Below, piece by piece: positions 7,488 to 14,225 of a stretch of 64,000 nt of DNA. Made by a program: the position numbers and the translations under genes. The notes below the pieces were generated by a model. The model saw only the letters and a program-made list of their open reading frames with translations, did no database searches and was not told the DNA's origin. This stretch comes from Bacteroidaceae bacterium (GTDB lineage: Bacteria; Bacteroidota; Bacteroidia; Bacteroidales; Bacteroidaceae), in the NCBI GenBank assembly GCA_017524545.1, contig JAFXVN010000085.1, forward strand, positions 1 through 64,000. Direction: 5' to 3'. Every line of letters starts with the position of its first letter. The stretch's first letter is position 1.

Positions 7488-10355
7488 TTATTTAGTTTTG
7501 CAATTATTTTTGCAGAAGAAACGAAGGTCGCACTCCGAGCAACGCTTATCATTTTGCTTTACACCATCCATCGAGAAATCTTTCTTCTCTATCTTCTGGA
7601 CAACCTCTTCAAACGCTTCAATAGTGTTTTCAACATTGCCCTTTTGATAGCGGAAAGTGATTCTAGGATTGCCGTTCTCTTCCTTCGGATAGTAAAGGTG
7701 CATCGCACTAACCTTGTGCCCATATCGCTCCTCTACGAGATAGGCATAGATTTCTAACTGTCTGCGATACTGATTCAGAACCCTCTTCTTCTCTTCATCT
7801 TTGGTATTCACATCAGGCTTTTCACCAGATTTGAAGTCAACAAGTTCAACAGTTCCGTTCTCTCCTTCTATAAGGTCTATCTTACCCAATAGTATGTAAC
7901 TGTCTTTTACAAGTGACACATCTACCTCGGCCTCCTTGATTCTGTCCCATTGATTCTCGTTTTGGTCTCTATAGTTTAAGACCTGTCGGAGAATTGCCCT
8001 TTGCTGAGCCTCTGCCAAATAAGAGTGCAGTTGCTTGACAAGAAGTTGATAGTTTGTATTGAACCAAGATTCTATATTTTCGTTGGTCAGCATTTCTGGC
8101 TCACCTCGGAGCACGGCTCTATGAATATCCTCAATTGTTTGGTGAAGCAAAGAACCGCCAAGAGTAGAACCCTTTCTTTCTTCTACGAATTGCAGTTCTC
8201 TGTAGAATTGATATTGCAGAGGACAATTCTCGTACAAAAGAATGTGTGAGGTGAACGAATACTCATGTTTAATGGAGACAGGTTTCACATTGGCCAAATC
8301 GACTTTGTGAAGGTCGATGCTCGGATCGCTCCATTTCGGCAAACTCCGCCAATATTTCTCGAAGTACATTGAAGGTGTTCTTCTCCCAGAATGAGTTTCG
8401 CAACCTGTTAGCAAAAGAAGGTTCTGTGCTCTTGAAAAAGCAGTATAGTACAGACGGGCAAAATCAAAGAATTTCGTCTGGTCTAATGGCTCATATATGG
8501 GTTTGTGATAGTATTCATACTGAAGAAGTTCGTCTAGTTCGTCGAGATTCTTGATAGGAACAGCATTCATGCTACCAACAATAGTAACAGGGAACTCCAA
8601 TCCTTTTGATTGATGAATGGTCATAAACGATACACAGCCAGAAGGTAGCGTCTCATCGAAATCTTCGAACTCATTCAGCCCGCCTTGAACCAAGAAACGA
8701 AGATAGTATTTGAAGAAGCTTTCCAATACCGAATCTATATTCTTTGGAGAAAAGACCGTAACATTGTTCAAGTACTCAAACTTTGAAACAAGATTTGTTA
8801 GTGTGCCAATATTGTAGGCCGCGCGAAGGTCGGTCTTATTTGCTTCGAAATCCACATTAAGGTATCTTGCAAACAAGGGGAACTGGAACATTTGATAGAG
8901 AAGAGAGGTAAACCCATAGTCGGTAGATTGCGTCAATGGACAATGCTTATTTTCCTTGTCGAGAGCCCAAGCAATTAAAGTCTTATTTTCTTCTGGAGAT
9001 TTCTCAAGTTCATTACAGAAATGGTTTGCCCATCGCATACAAAGGTCTTCTGCAAAAGTGCCCTTCATCAATTCTTCTACCTGCGGGAAAATCGTTACAA
9101 GACATCCAAGTATAAGCATCACTTCTTCTCTCTCAAAGAACATGTCTGAGCGAGGAGAAAAAACTTTTATACCATTCTCTTCCAAGTATTCTATCAAAGC
9201 AATGGCTTTCTCAGATTTTACTGAACGATAGAGGAAAGCGATTTGATTGTAGTCGCTTATGATGTGTTCTTCCTCCAAATATCGAATGAAGCGAAGAACT
9301 TCGGCATGATAGTCATCCGTACTATCTTCTGCCGAAAGTCGCATCACAACTGGAGTGTTAGGAAAAGAGTCTTCTCTTGGCACGATTTCTTTGTCAAAAC
9401 GAAAAGTCTTACCATCAAATGTCCACTTTTGCTCCTTCATCCATCTATTATAGAGTGATATGATGTCTGGATGAGAACGATAGTTTATATCTAAGAAATA
9501 GGTCGTACATTCTCCATCCTTAAAGTTCTTGTCGAACTCTAGAATATTTCTTATAGTTGCTCCTCTAAAACGATACAAGCCTTGGTCATCATCACCAACG
9601 ACACAAAGATTGTTGTTTTCTGATGCCAAAAGAAGCATTATTCGTTCTTGAATGGTGTTGGTGTCCTGATACTCGTCCACCATAAAGTATTTCACCTTGT
9701 CTTGAATCTTTTTAAGGACTTCGGGGTGTTCTGTCAGCAAATTGAGTGTTAGCAATTGGATGGTAGAAAAATCAATTGCATTTTCGTCTTCTAAAATTTT
9801 ATCATAGATTTTATGGCACTTGGCCAAGGCTCGTACACAATCGTATTCTGACTTTTCTAATTCTTCTACATCAAGAACTTCTTCAGAAACGATATTTATC
9901 TTTTCTGCGATTTTGCCAGCTTTCGTCCAATATGAAGAACGCTCATTAACAAGCGTTAGAATCTCCTCTATCTTAAGAAATGACCAGATGTTCCTGTAAA
10001 TCATAAACAATTGGTCAAACTGGTCAAGAAGCCGATAACTTCGCTTCAACCGAGTATATTCACGATTTTCTTCAAGAAAACGCAGGAAAATAGAATGCAA
10101 AGTACCCACATACATTTCATTGAGGTTTATCTTTATTCCATCTTCGAGAAGCCTATTGGAAATACGAGTAATAAGCTCCTTGGCTGCTTTCTCTGTAAAA
10201 GTGCCAACAAAAATAGCTTCTGGCTCAACACCTTTCTTAACAAGATTTACAATCCTATCAACAAGTGTCTTTGTTTTACCAGAACCGGGACCTGCAATGA
10301 CAAGTACTGGCCCCTCGCTATGATTTGCTATTTGTTCCTGAACTTTATTAAACAT
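7488..10355 (-). CDS. UvrD/AddA-type helicase with Fe-S PD-(D/E)xK nuclease domain, first gene of the restriction operon
   Basis: 955 residues. Superfamily 1 helicase: Walker A AGPGSGKTKT (21-30), GTFTEKAAKEL motif Ia, MVDEYQDTN motif II, GDDDQGLYRFRGA motif III, SFMTIHQSKGLEFPVTIVG motif V. The C-terminal about 250 residues form a RecB-like nuclease: GKIDLIE, VELVDFKSG, QLEIYAYL. A cysteine in ENCPLQYQFY plus the end motif CSECDLRFFC give four cysteines placed as in AddB/Cas4 4Fe-4S nucleases. This is not a standard type III subunit, yet it is only 9 bases upstream of mod. It may process DNA opened or cut by the other two proteins. Confidence 0.85.
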   Translation of the reverse strand: MFNKVQEQIANHSEGPVLVIAGPGSGKTKTLVDRIVNLVKKGVEPEAIFVGTFTEKAAKELITRISNRLLEDGIKINLNEMYVGTLHSIFLRFLEENREYTRLKRSYRLLDQFDQLFMIYRNIWSFLKIEEILTLVNERSSYWTKAGKIAEKINIVSEEVLDVEELEKSEYDCVRALAKCHKIYDKILEDENAIDFSTIQLLTLNLLTEHPEVLKKIQDKVKYFMVDEYQDTNTIQERIMLLLASENNNLCVVGDDDQGLYRFRGATIRNILEFDKNFKDGECTTYFLDINYRSHPDIISLYNRWMKEQKWTFDGKTFRFDKEIVPREDSFPNTPVVMRLSAEDSTDDYHAEVLRFIRYLEEEHIISDYNQIAFLYRSVKSEKAIALIEYLEENGIKVFSPRSDMFFEREEVMLILGCLVTIFPQVEELMKGTFAEDLCMRWANHFCNELEKSPEENKTLIAWALDKENKHCPLTQSTDYGFTSLLYQMFQFPLFARYLNVDFEANKTDLRAAYNIGTLTNLVSKFEYLNNVTVFSPKNIDSVLESFFKYYLRFLVQGGLNEFEDFDETLPSGCVSFMTIHQSKGLEFPVTIVGSMNAVPIKNLDELDELLQYEYYHKPIYEPLDQTKFFDFARLYYTAFSRAQNLLLLTGCETHSGRRTPSMYFEKYWRSLPKWSDPSIDLHKVDLANVKPVSIKHEYSFTSHILLYENCPLQYQFYRELQFVEERKGSTLGGSLLHQTIEDIHRAVLRGEPEMLTNENIESWFNTNYQLLVKQLHSYLAEAQQRAILRQVLNYRDQNENQWDRIKEAEVDVSLVKDSYILLGKIDLIEGENGTVELVDFKSGEKPDVNTKDEEKKRVLNQYRRQLEIYAYLVEERYGHKVSAMHLYYPKEENGNPRITFRYQKGNVENTIEAFEEVVQKIEKKDFSMDGVKQNDKRCSECDLRFFCKNNCKTK

Positions 10356-10481
10356 AGTCGAAAATCATATTTATTGCTCCTAAAATGAAAAAAACACAAA
10401 GTATGTTATACTTTCATTCTTCGCAGTCCATCTTTTAACCAATTTAGCCAACAAAATTTCTGTAAAAGCAAAAAACAAATG

Positions 10482-10655
10482 CTATTTTTTCGGATTAACA
10501 AAATATATTTTTACGCAAAGATTCTGCCCCACGAGCGACTTCGGCACAAGGATATAGTCGTTGATTCACTCGTCTCTCAAGTCCGTCGGGAATCCGCACG
10601 TCACCCCCGAAAGCTCCCAGCACAGCCGTGCCGCAAGGCATAACATTTCTCTCAT
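10482..10655 (-). pseudogene. Small gene interrupted by an in-frame TGA
   Basis: Read on the minus strand, ATG opens MREMLCLAARLCWELSGVTC, continues GFPTDLRDE, meets TGA, and the same frame goes on as INDYILVPKSLVGQNLCVKI and ends NPKK. Both halves look like real protein, and the TGA could come from one C-to-T change in CGA. The gene would be 57 residues. I do not recognise the family. It fills most of the gap between the restriction operon and the next lipoprotein gene. The rest of the gap is AT-rich with no clear feature. Confidence 0.4.
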
Positions 10656-10691
10656 ATCCCTTATGTTATCACTCTTTATCCAATCTTCTTT

Positions 10692-10973
10692 TTATTTGTC
10701 CGATATATCTATTATCCCGCCCCAATTGGGGTCGTAGGTAATGACGAAGCTGGATGTTTGGATGTTGTGCAGGATGCGGGAATAGAGCGGGTCTTGCTTG
10801 GCGAGGGGATTGCGCTCGACAAAGTCCGCCACCTTTTGCGAGAAGCGCACGATACTGTCCTGTGTCACCTGGTCGAGATGGCAGGATTCTGAATAATACT
10901 CGCTGATTTCCACGAAATGCACCTCATCCTCATTCTTGCATGAAGCGGCAAGCACGAGGCAGAGCAGAAACAA
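10692..10973 (-). CDS. Small conserved lipoprotein of unknown function
   Basis: About 93 residues with a hydrophobic start and lipobox LVLAASC, then KNEDEVHFVEISEYYSES and a C-terminal VITYDPNWGGIIDIS. This resembles a Bacteroides family of about 110-residue lipoproteins whose function is unknown. The start is unclear: the frame opens at TTG with no charged residues before the hydrophobic stretch, the frame stays open upstream without ATG, and the nearest ATG (MAVSAGLS) is in another frame. A small deletion near the start is possible. A strong imperfect hairpin (about 10979-11023) overlaps this 5' region. Confidence 0.5.
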   Translation of the reverse strand: MFLLCLVLAASCKNEDEVHFVEISEYYSESCHLDQVTQDSIVRFSQKVADFVERNPLAKQDPLYSRILHNIQTSSFVITYDPNWGGIIDISDK

Positions 10974-11212
10974 GAAAGCCCTGCCGATACGGCCATAGAC
11001 CGTATGCAGCAGGGCTGAACTCCTCGCCGATATGTAGTTGTTCTTTAAGTTACGGGAATTCCGTATTTCCGTAAATGGGGGGGTAATTTGCTCATATTCA
11101 ATGTGTTACGAACTTTCTCGCAGGACTTCATTGCTTGTTTGATGCTTTTCGGCTGTAAAGTTACAACTTATTTTTTAATATCTTGTATCATTTGGTGACA
11201 TTTTTGCCTTAT

Positions 11213-12031
11213 TTACTTCAACAACTTCCTGCCTTCATTATCTTCCAGCACTTGCATCTGCTGGATAGCTATCTGATTCAGCTTGATAAGCCTTTCGCCC
11301 TGAGGTACACCATCGTTGATAAGCACGGCATTGATATTCTCCATATTCGAGAGGCAGATGAGTTCATTGATGGTAGCATAGTCACGGATATTGCCTTTCA
11401 GGTCAGGATTTGCCTCGCGCCATTGCTTTGCTGTCATTCCGAACATAGCCACGTTAAGCACATCAGCTTCCTCAGCATACTTCATCGCAGCTTGCTCGCG
11501 AGTCACTTCTTCTGGAATCAAATGGTGCTTGATGGCATCGGTGTGAATACGATAGTTGATTTTCGAGAGTTCCCGTTTGGCCGTCCATCCAATTAATTCT
11601 TGCTCCTTGGCTTTCAGACGCTGGAACTCCATAACCAGATAGAGTTCAAACTCCACAGACACCCAGTTGGCAAATTTGAAGGCGATATCAGAACGGGCAT
11701 AGGTTCCACCATAACGTCCTGCCTTCGTTATAAGTCCTATAGCGTTTGTAGCATCAATCCATTGAGTTGGCGACAGAGTGAAGGCATTCAGTCCTGCCTG
11801 ACTCCTAAACCCCTCGAATTCGAGGGGGTTAAAACTTGGGTTGTATAGCGTCTCCCACAATCCGAGGTACTCAATAGTGTTGCGGTTACGCATCCAGTTG
11901 CCAATCACCCCGTTAGGGTCGGCTTCGTTCTTCTGCCGGGCGATGTCTGTGATGCAGATGTAGTCGATGCCGTCCTTGGTCATCGTTCGGATGTTCACAT
12001 CCTTAACAGTCATTATATTTTGCTTTGCCAT
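11213..12031 (-). CDS. KilA-N domain protein
   Basis: 272 residues, starting MAKQNIMTVKDVNIRTMTK; an ATG two codons earlier is also possible. The KilA-N DNA-binding domain fills about residues 10-125: YICITDIARQKNEADPNGVI, WMRNRNTIEYLGLWE, SPTQWIDATNAIGLITKAGR and YARSDIAFKFANWVS are all conserved family blocks. The C-terminal half (VLNVAMFGMTAKQWREAN) matches the usual Bacteroides version. KilA-N proteins are common in phages and defence or accessory islands and bind DNA; the exact role is unknown. A TATCTTTG -7 box lies about 20 bases upstream. The palindrome over its NPLEFEGF segment is ordinary conserved family sequence. Confidence 0.8.
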   Translation of the reverse strand: MAKQNIMTVKDVNIRTMTKDGIDYICITDIARQKNEADPNGVIGNWMRNRNTIEYLGLWETLYNPSFNPLEFEGFRSQAGLNAFTLSPTQWIDATNAIGLITKAGRYGGTYARSDIAFKFANWVSVEFELYLVMEFQRLKAKEQELIGWTAKRELSKINYRIHTDAIKHHLIPEEVTREQAAMKYAEEADVLNVAMFGMTAKQWREANPDLKGNIRDYATINELICLSNMENINAVLINDGVPQGERLIKLNQIAIQQMQVLEDNEGRKLLK

Positions 12032-12050
12032 ATTCACTTCTTTTCAATCG

Positions 12051-12058
12051 CAAAGATA
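12051..12058 (-). promoter_or_regulatory. -7 box of the KilA-N gene
   Basis: Minus strand TATCTTTG followed by CG, matching TAnnTTTG, 20 bases before the chosen start codon. Confidence 0.5.
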
Positions 12059-12118
12059 CAACTTTTTTTTCGAAAGCACAAAAGACAGGGGGATTTTTTC
12101 TCCGTCGCAAACGAGCAA

Positions 12119-12144
12119 CTAACAAAACTAACAAAACTAACAAC
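12119..12144 (+). repeat. CTAACAAAA tandem repeat, left copy
   Basis: A 26-base block of three 9-base units ending CTAACAAC. The identical 26 bases recur about 2 kb to the right, and an inverted 23-base copy lies just inside. Together they bracket the HTH, HU, P5-like and smalltalk genes. Confidence 0.7.
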
Positions 12145-12167
12145 GGAGAAAGGGGACAAGGTGCTGA

Positions 12168-12217
12168 TTTATATATATATATATCATAATTACTATAATG
12201 TCTATATATATATATAG
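12168..12217. repeat. AT dinucleotide-rich stretch
   Basis: Two (TA)n runs of about 14-16 bases flank ATCATAATTACTATAATG. The low-complexity stretch could form cruciform or easily melted DNA between the two CTAACAAAA repeats. Confidence 0.5.
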
Positions 12218-12252
12218 CAAATCCGCTCTTTTTGCATGTCTCAAATAACAAT

Positions 12253-12275
12253 GTTAGTTTTGTTAGTTTTGTTAG
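12253..12275 (-). repeat. CTAACAAAA tandem repeat, inverted copy
   Basis: Reverse complement of the three-unit CTAACAAAA block, ending four bases before the stop codon of the small HTH gene. With the left copy it forms a long inverted repeat around the AT-rich stretch. Confidence 0.7.
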
Positions 12276-12278
12276 TCC

Positions 12279-12458
12279 TCAAAGGTCGATGCCGTATTCC
12301 CCGCATATCCACCTGACTGCCTTGGGAGGAAGCAACTGCTGGCGGGGACGGGCACCAAGACGCTGGAGCTTGTCCCTGTTCTCGCCCAGCCATCGCTGGA
12401 AGGTCCTGTAATTCACGCCCGCAGCATTGGCCAACTCATATTTATACGCTGATTTCAT
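12279..12458 (-). CDS. Small helix-turn-helix protein (DUF4248-like)
   Basis: A 59-residue protein. ELANAAGVNYRTFQRWLGEN (about residues 8-27) has the look of a helix-turn-helix, and the C-terminal LLPPKAVRWICGEYGIDL is the second helix pair. Bacteroides DUF4248 proteins have this size and plan. The same ending is kept in a 25-residue remnant near 43.2 kb (LAPKALEWICRKYSIDF). A TAACTTTG -7 box lies 18 bases before the start. It probably binds DNA; family name is tentative. Confidence 0.6.
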   Translation of the reverse strand: MKSAYKYELANAAGVNYRTFQRWLGENRDKLQRLGARPRQQLLPPKAVRWICGEYGIDL

Positions 12459-12475
12459 ACTTTAATTATTTGATG

Positions 12476-12483
12476 CAAAGTTA
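12476..12483 (-). promoter_or_regulatory. -7 box of the small HTH gene
   Basis: Minus strand TAACTTTG followed by CATC, 18 bases before the start codon. Confidence 0.5.
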
Positions 12484-12589
12484 CAAAAATTCTGTGAATT
12501 ATGCAAGCATTTTCCTCACTATTTTAGACAATAATAGACAATGTCGGACAACAATAGACAAAGACAGACAACGCCCCTGCAAACTGTCG

Positions 12590-12830
12590 TACCTTTGCAG
12601 TGCAATTGAGACAGAAGTCTCCTCGCAGCGGGAACAGAGCCCGTTCCTGCTGCAAGAGCTGACGCTCTTCGATTGCACTGCGAGAACAGGCGGCGCCTCG
12701 GCAAAGTCCGAAAGCAAGCTTTCACTCTGCACTCGGCTTGCACTGTCCTTGTGCTGTGATTCACAACACGGCACGTCGCGGTGGCCAACGCGACACGTTA
12801 TGAGGAGCCACGAACCATGCTTCGCATAAT
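12590..12830 (+). other. Structured leader or dispersed hairpin element upstream of HU, with promoter-like box
   Basis: TACCTTTG at the left end is a consensus -7 box. Directly after it, GCAGTGCAAT pairs perfectly with ATTGCACTGC 65 bases on. Inside this stem are three hairpins: AGAC/GTCT, an 11-pair stem (GCAGCGGGAAC / GTTCCTGCTGC, one G-U) and GAGC/GCTC, so the whole could fold as a four-way junction. Further hairpins follow (GAAAGC/GCTTTC, and GTCGCG/CGCGAC near the right end). The HU start codon is about 285 bases from the box. A caution: transcription from this box would start inside the outer stem, so the fold may act as DNA, or be transcribed from further upstream. Confidence 0.45.
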
Positions 12831-12883
12831 TGAAAAAGTGAAAAAAAACAATTCTTAATTCTTAATTCTTAATTTTATCCAAC

Positions 12884-13345
12884 ATGATTAACTACAGCAT
12901 TACCATCATGGGCACCAAGCCCGGAACAAAGAAGAGTGAAATCACCGAAACCAAGGCCTACGGCACCGCTCAGTGCAACGAGGTTCTCGACGTCGATAAG
13001 TTCGCCGAGCACATCACCAGCCACGGATGCGCCTACGACAAGGGCGACGTCGTCGCTATCATCACCAAGGTCGTCGCATGCCTGCGCGAGCAGATGCTGG
13101 CCGGAAACAAGGTGGACCTGGGAGACCTGGGCTCCTTCTACGTCGAACTCGCCACCGAAGGCGCTGTCCTGGCTGAGGACTTCACCACAAACAACATCAA
13201 GGAGGTCAAGGTACGCTGGGCTCCCGGCAGCAAGTTCAAAAACCTCCGAGACGCGGCTACCTTCAAGTTCGTCCCCACACGCGCCGCACAGGCCGAGAGC
13301 GAGAAGGAAATCAGGAACCAAGAAACTATCCAAGGCATGGAATAA
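12884..13345 (+). CDS. HU-family DNA-binding protein
   Basis: 153 residues. The HU fold spans about residues 25-135: ITSHGCAYDKGDVVAIITKV, LAGNKVDLGDLGSFYVEL (the classic G-D-L-G-S turn), and AAPS-type arm region KVRWAPGSKFKNLRDAA. Bacteroides has many such HU-related proteins in accessory regions; they bind and bend DNA. Leader is long and structured; an ATTCTTA tandem repeat lies just before the ATG. The stop codon sits in the loop of a perfect 11-base palindrome. The P5-like and smalltalk genes follow, a grouping often seen in this phylum. Confidence 0.85.
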   Translation: MINYSITIMGTKPGTKKSEITETKAYGTAQCNEVLDVDKFAEHITSHGCAYDKGDVVAIITKVVACLREQMLAGNKVDLGDLGSFYVELATEGAVLAEDFTTNNIKEVKVRWAPGSKFKNLRDAATFKFVPTRAAQAESEKEIRNQETIQGME

Positions 13346-13356
13346 CCATGCCTTGG
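13330..13356. terminator. Palindrome over the HU stop codon
   Basis: CCAAGGCATGG pairs with CCATGCCTTGG over an AATAA loop that holds the stop codon. The 11-base stem is perfect. There is no T run, so it may slow transcription, protect the 3' end or be a protein site rather than a classical terminator. Confidence 0.5.
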
Positions 13357-13373
13357 AAGTGAAAAGTGAAAAG

Positions 13374-13415
13374 TGCTCCGCGACTACAATCGCGCCTTGG
13401 TGCTAGAGCATCCAA
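13374..13415 (+). repeat. Short hairpin repeat, copy A
   Basis: About 42 bases starting TGCTCCGCG, with a small CGCG-armed hairpin, then CGCGCCTTGG and ATCCAA. A diverged copy in the same direction lies just after the smalltalk gene, so the pair flanks the P5-like and smalltalk genes. Confidence 0.5.
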
Positions 13416-13463
13416 GAATAGTGAATAATTTGCTACCGCACTTGACAATAACCAATAACCGCC

Positions 13464-13784
13464 ATGACACGAGGAATGAGAAACAACAATCCGCTGAACA
13501 TCAGGCGCGTGAAAGGGACCGCCTTCTGCATCCTGCGGACTTACCGAAACAAGTACAAGGCCGTATGCATAGAGGACATCGTCACGCGATGGGCGCCGCC
13601 TACGGAAAACGACACGCAAAAGTACATCCGCGACGTCTGCAAGCTCACGGGATTCGGAGGCAAGGAAAGGCTCACCGAAAACGAATGGCCGAGACTCGTC
13701 AAGGCTATGGCACGAATAGAATGCGGCACCCTGCTCGACGACGATGTCATCCAAAAGGGATTCAACCTCTACAAACTCACATAA
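13464..13784 (+). CDS. P5-like phage structural/lytic protein, shortened
   Basis: 106 residues starting MTRGMRNNNPLNIRR, the signature opening of the 'structural protein P5' family (phage PRD1 P5-like, probably related to cell-wall lytic proteins). The end also fits: IEDIVTRWAPPTENDTQKYI and the following VCKLTGFGG block. From memory, full-length members are about 140-150 residues and carry a W-x-G...F-x-F segment after NIRR; here VKGTAF joins directly to CILRTYRNKYK, so about 40 residues seem to be missing in frame. Expression may still give a protein, but activity is doubtful. Confidence 0.6.
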   Translation: MTRGMRNNNPLNIRRVKGTAFCILRTYRNKYKAVCIEDIVTRWAPPTENDTQKYIRDVCKLTGFGGKERLTENEWPRLVKAMARIECGTLLDDDVIQKGFNLYKLT

Positions 13785-13795
13785 ACACGGATTGA

Positions 13796-13905
13796 TTGAT
13801 AATAAAAACAACGGATTAAACGGATTAAACGGATTGGTAATAAAACCACGAAATTGTATAACAAGACCACGGATTGAACGGATTGAACGGATTGGTTTTT
13901 AATTC
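13796..13905. repeat. CGGATTAAA/CGGATTGAA tandem repeats
   Basis: Groups of 9-base units (CGGATTAAA three times, CGGATTGAA twice, plus single CGGATTG units) fill the gap between the P5-like and smalltalk genes. The same core CGGATT word builds the long palindromes at about 46.5 and 50.0 kb. Confidence 0.6.
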
Positions 13906-13945
13906 CGATAAATCTGCTAAATCTGTGGTCTAAAACAAAAACGCT

Positions 13946-14059
13946 ATGAACAACAAGAATAATGTATGGGAAGTCATCCTGAAAGTCATCGTGGCTGCTA
14001 TTACGGCTGCTCTGACTGCCATCACCACCACAAGCTGCATGGGACAAGGACCTTTCTAA
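13946..14059 (+). CDS. Smalltalk-type small protein
   Basis: A 37-residue protein: MNNKNNVWEVILKVIVAAIT, then AALTAITTTSCMGQGPF. This matches the Bacteroidota 'smalltalk' family: a charged start with a conserved W, one hydrophobic helix and a TSC motif near the end, like a tiny lipoprotein. These genes usually follow HU and P5-like genes, as here. Function is unknown. Confidence 0.65.
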   Translation: MNNKNNVWEVILKVIVAAITAALTAITTTSCMGQGPF

Positions 14060-14069
14060 AGTTGAAAGT

Positions 14070-14111
14070 TGCTCCGCGCATAAAAAGCGCGCCTTGGCTC
14101 TAAAGAATCCA
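14070..14111 (+). repeat. Short hairpin repeat, copy B
   Basis: Second copy of the TGCTCCGCG...GCGCGCCTTGG...ATCCAA element, ten bases after the smalltalk stop codon. The hairpin arms are kept while the loop differs (CATAAAAA instead of ACTACAAT), which suggests the structure matters. Confidence 0.5.
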
Positions 14112-14166
14112 AAAAAGTTGAAAAGAAAGGCGGCTCCTGAATGGGGGCCGCCTTGTTATTATCCGA

Positions 14167-14192
14167 CTAACAAAACTAACAAAACTAACAAC
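14167..14192 (+). repeat. CTAACAAAA tandem repeat, right copy
   Basis: Identical over all 26 bases to the left copy near 12.1 kb and in the same direction. It marks the right end of the small accessory block before dipeptidyl peptidase. Confidence 0.7.
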
Positions 14193-14225
14193 CTCCGAAA
14201 AGAGGCAAGACACAGCGCCAAGCGA

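Noticed and set aside
11806..11829. Palindrome AACCCCTCGAATTCGAGGGG inside the KilA-N gene as another inserted repeat
   Set aside because: The encoded FNPLEFEGF block is, as I recall, ordinary conserved KilA-N family sequence, so the palindrome is likely coincidental.
12470..12829. Open frames on both strands in the HU leader
   Set aside because: No start context, no protein-like composition, and the region is better explained by its hairpins.
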